Shown here piece by piece: positions 17,187-25,985 of a stretch of 64,000 nucleotides of DNA. A program made the position numbers and the translations under genes. Each line of letters begins with the position of its first letter. Position 1 is the stretch's first letter. This DNA comes from Acinetobacter calcoaceticus (lineage in GTDB: Bacteria > Pseudomonadota > Gammaproteobacteria > Pseudomonadales > Moraxellaceae), in the NCBI RefSeq assembly GCF_900520355.1, contig NZ_LS999521.1, positions 682,001-746,000 on the forward strand. The letters run 5' to 3'. The notes beneath the pieces are model-generated. The model saw only the letters and a list, made by a program, of their open reading frames with translations. It made no database searches and was not told the origin of the DNA.

Positions 17187-19769
17187 TTAATAAACATCAC
17201 GACGATAACGACCTTGTTGTCTTAATTCATCTAGCTGTTCATCACCTAGAATTTCAACAAGTGCTTGGTCGACTCCGCTTGCCATGCCATCAATACTTCC
17301 GCAGACATAGAGAACAGCGCCACGTTGTATCCAGTTTACTAATTCTGCTGCATTCTGACGGATTATATCTTGAACATACATGCGTTGTTCTTGATCTCTG
17401 GAGAATGCTAAATCTAGATGTTTTAACATTCCTGTTGTTTGCCATGCTTCAATAGTTGATGCATAGAAGAAATCACATGCTTTTTGACGTTCTCCAAAGA
17501 TTAACCAGTTCTCGGTGTAGTCATGACGAGTACGTGTATGTAATAGGCTCATTAAACCTGCAATACCAGTACCGTTACCAATACAAATAATAGGGCGGTT
17601 GTCATCAATAAGATGGAATGATTCATTGGTACGAATGCGCAAAGCAATCTCATCATTAATTTGCGTATGTTGAGTCAGCCACCCAGAACCTAACCCTAAA
17701 TTTCCAGACTCATCATATTGTTGACGAACAACTAAACGAAGCACTTGCTGGGAAGGGATGCTGGCAATTGAATATTCGCGTGTTGGTAGCGTAGGGAGCT
17801 GTTCCAATAAATGATCTAGATTAGCAAATGGTTCAATTTCACCAGTTAAATCTTTATTCCAAAGTGCTTTCTCAATTGAAATCTGTAATGAATCAACTTG
17901 TGAATTTTTAAGAATATGGTGCTTCTGTAAAAAATCGTGAATACGTTCAAGGCTATTACCAGGTTGAATTTCGGCAATATCACCCGCTTGCCATATCGCT
18001 TCGTGCTTTGCATTAAGCTCAATATTATAAGCAGGTTGACCTAAGCTACTCGGGTTGAGTAAGTTGCGTTGTTGTAATATCCAGGTATCAAAAACTTTTT
18101 CTAAATTTACAGCATGCAAATCTAATTTAGTTGCTTTCGCAAGTGCTTGATTCCAGTTTTGAATATCCGATAGGTGTGCATTATCAACTTCAACTGTATT
18201 AAAGAGGGCATGAGCACCATTCGTTTTAAGCCAAGCATCTACTGCATGACCAAAACTACAATAAGTATCAGGATATTCTTTAGAGCCTAATGCCAAAACA
18301 GCATAGTTCATATGTTTAAGGTTCAGATTCACTTTTAAAAGCTTTTTAGCAAAACCTGTAGCAAGATCAGGAGCATCACCAGTACCGTAAGTACTGATCA
18401 CAAATAGAACCTGCTCATGCTGCTCTAAATCAGATTGTGTTAGCTGCTGTACAGGTTTAACTTGAACTGGCTGATGAGCTTCTTGTAAACTTGTTGCTGT
18501 ACTCCAAGCGAGTTGTTCAGCTACACCAGTTTGAGTTGCGTAGGTAATAAGCCAAGGCTTTGCATTTGGATCAATGTATTGTCCTGCTAAAGTCTGACGA
18601 GCAGCCTGTGTTAATTTTTTCTGTTTGCGGCGTTTAAGATAAAGCATCAACCCTGTAACAAAGAATAAAGGCATTGCCAATGAAGCAAGCATTGCAAAAA
18701 ATTGATAAATTGGTCCAAAGAAGCTACCTCGATGCACGGGTAACATGCTACTCATGATCTTTTGGTTAAGCTTTTTATCTTCATAAAGTTCAATCTTTTC
18801 GATATTGCCATTTTTATAGTTATAGATTGCTTGGTTGCGTGCACGTTCATGTGATGGTTTAGCATCGAGAAAGCTTAATTCAATTTTTCCATCATCTTTT
18901 TTAGGTAGGCTCAATGTTAGCGTCGAATAGTCACGTCCGATCTGACTATTGAATCCACTCCATGTTTGATTAAGTGCTGTAATGAGCTGAGTATTATCTA
19001 ATTGAGGTCCTGATTTTGTATCAGTATTACGGTCAGCTCGTTTGTTTTGTTGCATTCCTCGATTTTGAGGGGGAGCGCCATGACTTTGAGGTTTAGGTTG
19101 TTCAACGCCCATCACTTTGAACATGCCATTACGCCACCAGTCATAAGACCAATATAGACCTGTACATGCAAAAAGAAGATAAAAAACAATTACCCATGTC
19201 CCAACAACAGCATGTAGATCCCAAATAAAATTTCGGCCTTTCAGTTTTGGTTTAACCGCGAGCCATTGACGGGCAGAATGCTTTTTAGGCCAGCGTAAAT
19301 ATAATCCACTCAAGACAAAATAAATGAGCATTAAGGCACAAGCACCAGTAATTTGCTTGCCAACTTCGCCTGCGGTTAAATTACGGTGAATTTTTTGTAT
19401 GAGTAACAACAGTTGTCGACCTTTAATATCGGGCAGAACCTGAGCGTTATAAGGGTTAACCATCATATTGTAGCCTCGGCGTTCTCCTTCTTTTTCAATG
19501 TTGACAGTAGAAGAAGCAGTTGGGTCCTTGGCAATCGTAATGCTATTAATTTTAATTTCAGGCTGAGTTGTATTGAAATATTGATATAGCTGAGCAGGGG
19601 TTAATTTTGGTGTGTTTTCAGCTTGAACAACATAACTATCAGAATTCACCCATTTTAAAATTTGTTGGTCATAAGAATAAATTGCACCTGTTACACCCAT
19701 AATGGATAAGATTAGGCCAGCAGTAATACCCAGAAACCAATGAATTTGAAATAAAATTTTTTTAAACAT
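17187..19769 (-). CDS. PepSY membrane domain fused to flavodoxin and NADPH-flavin reductase
   Basis: An 860-residue fusion. Residues about 1-390 form a PepSY-type membrane part with four helices (about 10-32, 140-158, 190-208 and 357-380); a P/Q/N/R-rich linker near 225-255 lies in its periplasmic loop. About 405-555 is a flavodoxin domain (ITYATQTGVAEQLAW for FMN; STYGTGDAPD). About 575-860 is a ferredoxin-NADP reductase-like domain with FAD motif REYSIASIP and NADPH motif GNGTGIAGLMS, ending in RYRRDVY as in CysJ. Such fusions are often called sulfite reductase flavoprotein, but the membrane half suggests transfer of electrons from NADPH across the membrane, for example to ferric iron. The substrate is inferred. 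Ends in a strong terminator. Confidence 0.85.
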   Translation of the reverse strand: MFKKILFQIHWFLGITAGLILSIMGVTGAIYSYDQQILKWVNSDSYVVQAENTPKLTPAQLYQYFNTTQPEIKINSITIAKDPTASSTVNIEKEGERRGYNMMVNPYNAQVLPDIKGRQLLLLIQKIHRNLTAGEVGKQITGACALMLIYFVLSGLYLRWPKKHSARQWLAVKPKLKGRNFIWDLHAVVGTWVIVFYLLFACTGLYWSYDWWRNGMFKVMGVEQPKPQSHGAPPQNRGMQQNKRADRNTDTKSGPQLDNTQLITALNQTWSGFNSQIGRDYSTLTLSLPKKDDGKIELSFLDAKPSHERARNQAIYNYKNGNIEKIELYEDKKLNQKIMSSMLPVHRGSFFGPIYQFFAMLASLAMPLFFVTGLMLYLKRRKQKKLTQAARQTLAGQYIDPNAKPWLITYATQTGVAEQLAWSTATSLQEAHQPVQVKPVQQLTQSDLEQHEQVLFVISTYGTGDAPDLATGFAKKLLKVNLNLKHMNYAVLALGSKEYPDTYCSFGHAVDAWLKTNGAHALFNTVEVDNAHLSDIQNWNQALAKATKLDLHAVNLEKVFDTWILQQRNLLNPSSLGQPAYNIELNAKHEAIWQAGDIAEIQPGNSLERIHDFLQKHHILKNSQVDSLQISIEKALWNKDLTGEIEPFANLDHLLEQLPTLPTREYSIASIPSQQVLRLVVRQQYDESGNLGLGSGWLTQHTQINDEIALRIRTNESFHLIDDNRPIICIGNGTGIAGLMSLLHTRTRHDYTENWLIFGERQKACDFFYASTIEAWQTTGMLKHLDLAFSRDQEQRMYVQDIIRQNAAELVNWIQRGAVLYVCGSIDGMASGVDQALVEILGDEQLDELRQQGRYRRDVY

Positions 19770-19884
19770 GGTCGAAAATGTAAATATGATGGAGATCTTG
19801 TAATGAAGTATAGCCGAAGATTGAGTAGATAATATGGATTTTGTAGATAATATTAATTTTCATTATCATTTGTTTTTACCGCAA

Positions 19885-19912
19885 TAAAAAACCTCCATAA
19901 GGAGGCTTTTTT
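19885..19912. terminator. Intrinsic terminator
   Basis: AAAAAACCTCC-ataa-GGAGG followed by CTTTTTT, near the end of the minus-strand gene that stops at 19926. Confidence 0.85.
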
Positions 19913-19925
19913 ATGAAATCAAAAC

Positions 19926-20501
19926 TTACAGGGTTTTCGGTTCGCCTACAGCTTCTTTTAAATGCGTGCGAATCGTATTGAACGAGAAATTTTTAGAATC
20001 CATGCGCTTAGGTAAAATATAAGCACCTTGTTGTTCTTGGCCTTTTGGATCTTTTACTTTGAAATTTACCAAGATGAAATCAGGTGCATTGTACCATTCG
20101 TAGATATTTTTCCATCCAATTGTACCAACGCCTTCTTGTTGGCCCATTTTTTGGCGCATCACAATACCATGAGGTTGCACGCCCAAACGAATACCTTTGA
20201 TTTCCTGCACCGGAAATTCATTCATTTTGCGTTTAACGTACCATTCTAATCCGTATTTACGACCTAGGTAGTAAAGTACTACAGAGACAATAGCAACCCA
20301 GCAAAAAATAGTAGAGTAGTTCTTGATAAAAACAAGACCCAAAATAGCGAGGGCTAAAACTACACCCATAATCGCCCAAATTTTTGTGCTGATTTTATTG
20401 GTACTGCGCCAGATAAGAAGCTGTGCATTACGTTGTTCAGCTTCTGACACGTCATAGGGAACAGGCTGAAGCGTATAAGCGTATAAATTTTTCGCGGTCA
20501 T
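19926..20501 (-). CDS. YcxB-like membrane protein of unknown function
   Basis: 191 residues. Two adjacent membrane helices (about 40-58 and 63-80) are followed by a soluble domain with KGIRLGVQPHGIVMRQ and GTIGWKNIYEWYNAPDFILV (about 104-145). This resembles the YcxB-like C-terminal domain (strand-turn-IxW-xx-I pattern), but the assignment is by eye. No clear partner; monocistronic with its own terminator. Confidence 0.65.
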   Translation of the reverse strand: MTAKNLYAYTLQPVPYDVSEAEQRNAQLLIWRSTNKISTKIWAIMGVVLALAILGLVFIKNYSTIFCWVAIVSVVLYYLGRKYGLEWYVKRKMNEFPVQEIKGIRLGVQPHGIVMRQKMGQQEGVGTIGWKNIYEWYNAPDFILVNFKVKDPKGQEQQGAYILPKRMDSKNFSFNTIRTHLKEAVGEPKTL

Positions 20502-20601
20502 AGTGCAAATAACAAATTGTAAACTGTTTTAAGTTTAGCACTAATTGGCATAAGTCAGGAAAGGTTATTATGCCAATTTAATACTAAATTCCGACTCAAA
20601 T

Positions 20602-22839
20602 TTATAACGATGCAAGCTCACTGGCATCATTATCAAGATCATGACTTAGACGTTGTTTTAGCATACTAAATCGGTTCAACACACCAAGCATGAGCGATAG
20701 TTGTTGTAAAATAATGAGTGATTTTTGATCGTTTTCATCATTTTGGCTTAGACGTTGACGTATCGTTTGGAGCATATTTTGTGCTGTAAGATCAGGCATT
20801 TCATCTCTTAATAGAGCCCCTTGAATATCATCTAAGGCTTGGTCTAATAATTTAAGAACAGCTTGATCTTGGAGGCTTTCTCGGTGTGCCCCAAGTGCTG
20901 CGATATAGCTTAAAAATGTATGGTTTAAACATAAAAACTCAAAAATATCGGATTTACGAGTCGGGTCAAAGTCTGGTTCAGTTGCTAAAGTAGAAATAAG
21001 TGAAGCAACTTCAGCATCTGTATTATGTGCAGCTCGACGTACAATCCGGTAATTTAGCGCATGATTACGGCCTTCATGATATTGTCTGACGACTTCAGCT
21101 AAATAATTGCATTGAGCTTGTAGGGAGCGCCTGATGTTGCGAGGCAGGCGTCGGAATTTCCAGTCAGGCCAAATAAATGTCACGCCAAACCAAGCTAAAG
21201 CACATCCTATTAAAGTATCTATAAATCTTGGAATTGCCGCAGCCATCGCTGAACCATCTAGATTAAAGTTAATTAATGCCAAAATTGTGATGAAGGCCGT
21301 TGCCTGCGCATATTGTTTACTGCGTAATTCAAAAAACAGGACTCCACTTACTATCAACATGAATAGTTGTCCTTCGGTTGAAGGAATTAAGAAGATAATC
21401 GCAAGTCCAACAATAATACCCACTAATGTTCCAACAATTCGTAGACGTAAGCGGCGCTTGGTCGCGTTAAAATTAGGTTGGCTTACAAATAGAGCTGTAA
21501 GCATAATCCAGTAGCCATATTCAATATTGGTCATTTGGATGAGCACATATCCAATAAATAAAACAATCGATACACGAATCGCGTGGCGGAACAGCACAGA
21601 TTCAGGAGTTAAATTTTGTTTTATCCGAATGACAATATCATTCCATCCTTGTAGATCATCATCTTTAAGCTGGTTTTCGGCTTGTTTCACTTTATCAGAT
21701 TGGATGTGTTGTTCTGTTTCTAAGTTGAGTAACTGGGAGTCGATAGATTTTAAATTCTGGTATAAAGCGAAAAGCGCATTTACCCATAAAATGTCGTAAT
21801 GCTGATCACGACGTAACTTTTCTAATGAGAGGCGTAGGTTTTCAAAGCTTTGTTTAAACCTTTTATTATGGTTATAAGGTTTACGTTGCAAGATACATTC
21901 ATTTAACTCTTGGCAAGCTTTGCCTTGGATCGCCAAAATTCGTTGGAATCTAAATAAAATATCACTGTGCTGAAAAATTTTAGCTAATTTTTGATAGTCG
22001 ATATGAGCGGAGTCTGCACGTTCATGAATGTCTTGAGCGACAAAATAATAATGTAAGCTTCGGCGTGTATCTTTTTGCCCACGGTCGCCTTTTAAACGAG
22101 TTAATAAAGCTGTTTTTAAGTCATTAAAAATCGTAATTAACTTACCGTTTTCTAATGACAGTTCGATCATACTTTGCTGATAGCTGGCAGCAGTCATATC
22201 TACATCAAACAAATTTGATTTTGCAAATAGAAAATCACCTAGCGATGCATAAGAGGCAGCCAGTTTGTCTTGCAGTTGACGAACAGGAAAGAGTAAAAAG
22301 CTAATGGTTGCAATGAGGCCATACCATGCAGCACCTGCAACTAAAAGGGTAGGTTGGATATACCAGTGGTCGAAGAGGTGAACACCTAGCATGGTATAGA
22401 CTGAAACAACCAAACATCCATAAGAGATGGTTGCGTAACGACGTCCCAGCGAACCTAATAAAATCCAGCCAATACATGAAGCAATTAACCCCAAAGCAAA
22501 AGCCATTGGGTAGGGGAAAAGTAGTTGTACGGAAGCTGCGGTAACAAAGAACCCAATATAGGTATAAATCAGGTTCATGATTCGTACTGAAAAGCGATCA
22601 TCAATATCGCTTAAACCTGCTGCGACTACACCTAAAGTAAGTGGAATTGTTGCTAATTGATAGCCTAAAAAATAAGGCACGAAAGCAGTTCCTGAAAAGG
22701 CTATCAGCATTCGCACGTTATACATAAATGTTGTGTTATAAGTCGCTCTTTTTAGGCGTTTAAACCAAGATTTCAAAGGAAGTCCTTGCTGATCAACCTG
22801 AGTGATAAGGATTTGTGTATTTCTACACCAATGTTGCAC
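20602..22839 (-). CDS. YccS/FUSC-family inner-membrane protein
   Basis: 745 residues with two sets of about six membrane helices (about 45-195 and 408-545), separated by a long cytoplasmic helical region, and a C-terminal cytoplasmic domain. This is the FUSC/YccS-YhfK layout, related to aromatic-acid exporters such as AaeB. The second repeat holds the family pattern NATKRRLRLRIVGTLVGIIVG (near 458-478). The start is GTG (MQHWC...), with no obvious ribosome site. The substrate is unknown. The gene is divergent from the MFS transporter with only 63 bases between. Confidence 0.85.
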   Translation of the reverse strand: MQHWCRNTQILITQVDQQGLPLKSWFKRLKRATYNTTFMYNVRMLIAFSGTAFVPYFLGYQLATIPLTLGVVAAGLSDIDDRFSVRIMNLIYTYIGFFVTAASVQLLFPYPMAFALGLIASCIGWILLGSLGRRYATISYGCLVVSVYTMLGVHLFDHWYIQPTLLVAGAAWYGLIATISFLLFPVRQLQDKLAASYASLGDFLFAKSNLFDVDMTAASYQQSMIELSLENGKLITIFNDLKTALLTRLKGDRGQKDTRRSLHYYFVAQDIHERADSAHIDYQKLAKIFQHSDILFRFQRILAIQGKACQELNECILQRKPYNHNKRFKQSFENLRLSLEKLRRDQHYDILWVNALFALYQNLKSIDSQLLNLETEQHIQSDKVKQAENQLKDDDLQGWNDIVIRIKQNLTPESVLFRHAIRVSIVLFIGYVLIQMTNIEYGYWIMLTALFVSQPNFNATKRRLRLRIVGTLVGIIVGLAIIFLIPSTEGQLFMLIVSGVLFFELRSKQYAQATAFITILALINFNLDGSAMAAAIPRFIDTLIGCALAWFGVTFIWPDWKFRRLPRNIRRSLQAQCNYLAEVVRQYHEGRNHALNYRIVRRAAHNTDAEVASLISTLATEPDFDPTRKSDIFEFLCLNHTFLSYIAALGAHRESLQDQAVLKLLDQALDDIQGALLRDEMPDLTAQNMLQTIRQRLSQNDENDQKSLIILQQLSLMLGVLNRFSMLKQRLSHDLDNDASELASL

Positions 22840-22902
22840 AAATCATACGATAGACAGTGTAAGCTTGTCTGTATGCAAATGATTGAAAAATGAAATATCG
22901 TT

Positions 22903-24117
22903 ATGTCTGAACAAACAGCCCAGCGTCAATATTCTATTGGCTGGATTATGTTGCTCGCTTTGCTTACGGCTTTAGGGCCATTATCCATCGATATGTACTT
23001 ACCTGCTTTGCCACAAATGGCCGATGACTTTGGGGTAAGTACGCAAATGGTGGCAAATACACTACCAGCTTACTTTTTTGGTTTAGCTGTTGGGCAATTG
23101 ATTTATGGTCCTCTAAGCGATCGGATCGGTAGAAAAAAACCACTTTATTTTGGTCTAGCACTTTATGCAGTCGCAAGCTTATTTTGTGTATTGGCTACAA
23201 ATGAATGGGGCTTGATTGCTGCTCGTATTTTGCAAGCTTTAGGTGGCTGTGTCGGCGTGGTTATGGCTCGTGCAGCAATACGCGATAGATTAGATGTTCA
23301 AGGCTCGGCACAAGCTTTTTCAAGCATGATGATTGTAATGGGGTTAGCACCTATTTTGGCACCTATGATTGGGGCATGGATTTTAATTTGGTTTCCGTGG
23401 CAAGCGATTTTTATTGCGCTTTCAATCGTGGGAGCAATATGCTGGCTATGTGTACATTTCTTTTTTAAAGAAACTTTGGCAACCGATAAAAGACTCAAGC
23501 TGTCACCATATCAGGTAGTTACCCTCTATGGGGCTATTTTCAAAGATGCGAGTTTCCGTTTACCTATGTTTGCAGGCTGTTTAACAGGGGCGGCGCTATT
23601 TTGTTATATCAGCTCAGCACCAGCAGTTTTTATGGATCAATACGGACTGAATCAGCAAGAGTTTGCTTATGCCTTTGGACTAAATGCTTTTGGCATTATG
23701 TTGATGTCATCTTTAAATAAGCATTTAACATCACGTGTTGAAATCACTAAACGGTTAAAGGCAGGTTCACTCGTGCAAGTGACTGGCGCCATTATCGTAT
23801 TTATTGCGGGTTTAATTCCTGCGGCACCTTTATGGCTTGTGATGTTAGGGTTGTTTTTAGCTATTTCAGGCATTGGTTTAACAGGACCAAATGCAATGGC
23901 GCTCGCAATGTCTAAACAAGGTGCCCGTGCAGGAACAGCCAGTGCAATTATGGGAAGTATGCAATTCGCTTGTGGCCTCTTGGGTGGCGTACTGCTTAAC
24001 TTCCTGATTTGGTCTGCATCGCTCAATATGGGTGTGATGATGGTGTTATTTACGCTGAGTGGATTTGTTGTCGTGTTAAAAGCGGCGCAGCAAGTAAAAG
24101 CCAAGCCATTCTCATAG
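22903..24117 (+). CDS. Bcr/CflA-family MFS multidrug efflux transporter
   Basis: 404 residues with 12 predicted membrane helices. The first helix carries the Bcr/CflA pattern ALGPLSIDMYLPALPQMADDF (near 18-38), and the loop between helices 2 and 3 has the MFS motif GPLSDRIGRKKP (near 69-80). The family (Bcr, CflA, CraA) exports drugs such as bicyclomycin or chloramphenicol. CraA of A. baumannii belongs to it, but I cannot say this gene is craA. Divergent from the YccS-like gene. Confidence 0.88.
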   Translation: MSEQTAQRQYSIGWIMLLALLTALGPLSIDMYLPALPQMADDFGVSTQMVANTLPAYFFGLAVGQLIYGPLSDRIGRKKPLYFGLALYAVASLFCVLATNEWGLIAARILQALGGCVGVVMARAAIRDRLDVQGSAQAFSSMMIVMGLAPILAPMIGAWILIWFPWQAIFIALSIVGAICWLCVHFFFKETLATDKRLKLSPYQVVTLYGAIFKDASFRLPMFAGCLTGAALFCYISSAPAVFMDQYGLNQQEFAYAFGLNAFGIMLMSSLNKHLTSRVEITKRLKAGSLVQVTGAIIVFIAGLIPAAPLWLVMLGLFLAISGIGLTGPNAMALAMSKQGARAGTASAIMGSMQFACGLLGGVLLNFLIWSASLNMGVMMVLFTLSGFVVVLKAAQQVKAKPFS

Positions 24118-24142
24118 TTTAAAAAGAATGGCGACTTAGATA

Positions 24143-24850
24143 TTATTCGTCTAGAAAAACTGCAAAATTTTCAACAGGTTCTCTAGGAGTAATGAAGGTA
24201 TTTACAATGTGGTTGGGATCAGCATGACCTAACGCAATTGCACAAACTAGCTCTTCATCATTTGATGCACCCAACACATCTAAAACAATAGGGTGGAAAT
24301 GGTTCCAGGCTGCTTGTGGGCATGTATCTAAACCGCGCGCCTTGGCAGCAACCATCACGTTTTGGATCATCATTGCGATATCCATTTTAGACCCGATTCC
24401 CATCGTTTTATTTACTGTAAAGAAAAGGCCGACTGGTGCATCAAACAGTTTAAAATTACGTAACTGCTGTTCAGCCATTTTTTCTTTTTCACCTTTCTTA
24501 ATGTCGAGTAGACCATAGAGCCCCCAACCATTTTCGCGTCGGCGGTCAATAAAAGGGGATACCCATTTTTCAGGGTAATAGGCAAAAGTTTCTTTATATT
24601 GTTCTGCAAGTTCTGGATTTTTTGAAATTTCAATTTGTGCTGCACAGACACGTTCAACCATTTGATTACGCTTGTTGCCTGTTACTGCATAGACTTTCCA
24701 TGGTTGAGTATTTGTTCCAGAAGGTGCTCGACTTGCGACTTGTAATATATTTTTAATGACTTCTGGCTCAATTGGAGTATTTAAAAAAGCGCGGACAGAA
24801 TGTCGAGAAGTGATAGCTTCATCAACGAGACGAACTTGTTCCAGATTCAT
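24143..24850 (-). CDS. Nitroreductase family FMN oxidoreductase
   Basis: 235 residues. The FMN-binding pattern of nitroreductases is present: SRHSVRAFLNTPIEPEVI (near 15-33), SRAPSGTNTQPWKVYAVTG (near 40-58) and GLDTCPQAAWNHFHPIVLDVLG (near 173-195). It probably reduces nitroaromatics or quinones with NAD(P)H. It is convergent with the MFS gene (25 bases between stop codons) and appears monocistronic. Confidence 0.88.
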   Translation of the reverse strand: MNLEQVRLVDEAITSRHSVRAFLNTPIEPEVIKNILQVASRAPSGTNTQPWKVYAVTGNKRNQMVERVCAAQIEISKNPELAEQYKETFAYYPEKWVSPFIDRRRENGWGLYGLLDIKKGEKEKMAEQQLRNFKLFDAPVGLFFTVNKTMGIGSKMDIAMMIQNVMVAAKARGLDTCPQAAWNHFHPIVLDVLGASNDEELVCAIALGHADPNHIVNTFITPREPVENFAVFLDE

Positions 24851-25357
24851 GAGTACTCCTATATCTTTTTCTTAAATATTTCATACTTTTTGAAGCTTAA
24901 TTTCATGTTTTGAAAGTACTTCATTTATAAGCAAAAAATATTAGAAAAGAGATATCCTTACAGGTATGATAATTTAATTAGTTTAGACATATTGTCTGAT
25001 TAATCATAATTCGAATATGCCACTTTAGATTTAAATAGACAAAATAGAGTGATTTTGTCGGTTATAAAAATAAAAGCATAACAGTGAGTGGGTGAAAAAT
25101 ATTCAATTGAAAAAAAGGTATAATATGTTTAAAAACAGTACAAAACGGATAGTTTTATATAAAATATGACCATTTTTTATATAAAACTTTAATGAAAAAT
25201 ATACACAAAACGTTAAATTTCTGCATAATACCGACTTTTTTACGCAGGTATGATTTCTCCATACTCACGTTAGGAAATATTGGCTGCAAACAAAATCCCT
25301 TTACAAAAAGGATCTAGGTGCAGAAATGGAGAAATACACGAGGTATAGGAGCTTTAC
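24851..25357. promoter_or_regulatory. Long upstream region with inverted repeat and possible structured leader
   Basis: 507 bases without a gene. A perfect 14-base inverted repeat AGTTTTATATAAAA lies at 25151-25164 and 25175-25188. Further on, ATTTCTCCAT (25253-25262) can pair perfectly with ATGGAGAAAT (25326-25335). ATACC (25228-25232) can pair either with GGTAT at 25247-25251 or with GGTAT at 25342-25346, just before an AGGAG ribosome site (25347). Mutually exclusive pairings next to a ribosome site are typical of cis-acting RNA switches. I do not recognise a known riboswitch class. Confidence 0.45.
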
Positions 25358-25561
25358 ATGAGTCTATCACTCATCAACAAGCAGTTCATGAAACAAGGAT
25401 TGGCGATTACCATTGCAACCATGAAAATGAACGTAACTCACGCAGCTACTGAGTCACAAAAAATACAACAGCTTAGTACAGGTCTCAACGCACTCTTCTT
25501 TGATCATGGAGATCAGAGCTCAGATAGTCGCGTTATGGCGATCGCTTGTTACAGTCTTTGA
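25358..25561 (+). CDS. Small ORF after the structured leader (doubtful)
   Basis: 67 codons starting MSLSLINKQFMKQG. The start has a good ribosome site (ATAGGAGC, five bases before ATG). There is one mildly hydrophobic stretch, LAITIATMKMNVTHA, near residues 15-30. No family recognised. It could be a short real protein, or a translated leader controlling the downstream transporter. Evidence for coding is only the start region and the open frame. Confidence 0.4.
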   Translation: MSLSLINKQFMKQGLAITIATMKMNVTHAATESQKIQQLSTGLNALFFDHGDQSSDSRVMAIACYSL

Positions 25562-25688
25562 AATTTATATCCAGTTTAGACATTTGCTCAAAAGTATATG
25601 TAAATATGCTTATTGGCTTAAATCCAGATTTTGTATAACTCGCTTAATTGATGGGAATCATTAGACGAGTTTATTTAGCGGTGGTCAT

Positions 25689-25886
25689 TTGTTAGTTTTC
25701 AAGTTTACAGCTGAGTCGATGCATGCTGTTTTTCCGAAAGCGGAAAAGTTCAGTCGTGCAATGATATTATTTTATCTGAAGGTCGCTTTCTCTCATGCAA
25801 CCTTCAAAGGCTTAGTGTTGGGCATGATGTTGCTTAAACTTGTGACGATAATTGCTATTCAATTGACATTAAAAGTTTTTTCTTGA
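25689..25886 (+). CDS. Small ORF with C-terminal hydrophobic helix (doubtful)
   Basis: 65 codons from a TTG start. The last part (about 41-64, LVLGMMLLKLVTIIAIQLTL) would make one membrane helix; the first part has charged residues. No recognised family and no strong ribosome site. A terminator hairpin follows within 10 bases of the stop, which supports a transcript ending here. Confidence 0.35.
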   Translation: MLVFKFTAESMHAVFPKAEKFSRAMILFYLKVAFSHATFKGLVLGMMLLKLVTIIAIQLTLKVFS

Positions 25887-25894
25887 ATTTACTG

Positions 25895-25922
25895 AAAAGT
25901 CCCAGTTTTTTGGGGCTTTTTT
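25895..25922 (+). terminator. Intrinsic terminator
   Basis: AAAAGTCCCA / TGGGGCTTTT stem with one wobble pair, followed by TTTTTT. It separates the small ORFs and leader from the symporter gene. Confidence 0.8.
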
Positions 25923-25985
25923 GTTTATTGCAGTATTTTGGCATGTGCTCTTAGCACATTAGCAAGGAATGTAAGCGGACCGAGT

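Noticed and set aside
22903..24117. Calling the MFS gene craA
   Set aside because: It fits the Bcr/CflA family, but the family has several close members in Acinetobacter and no residue seen here singles out CraA.
25358..25561. The 67-codon ORF as a known amino-acid leader peptide
   Set aside because: It lacks a run of regulatory codons and does not end at an attenuator hairpin, so a classic attenuation leader is not supported.
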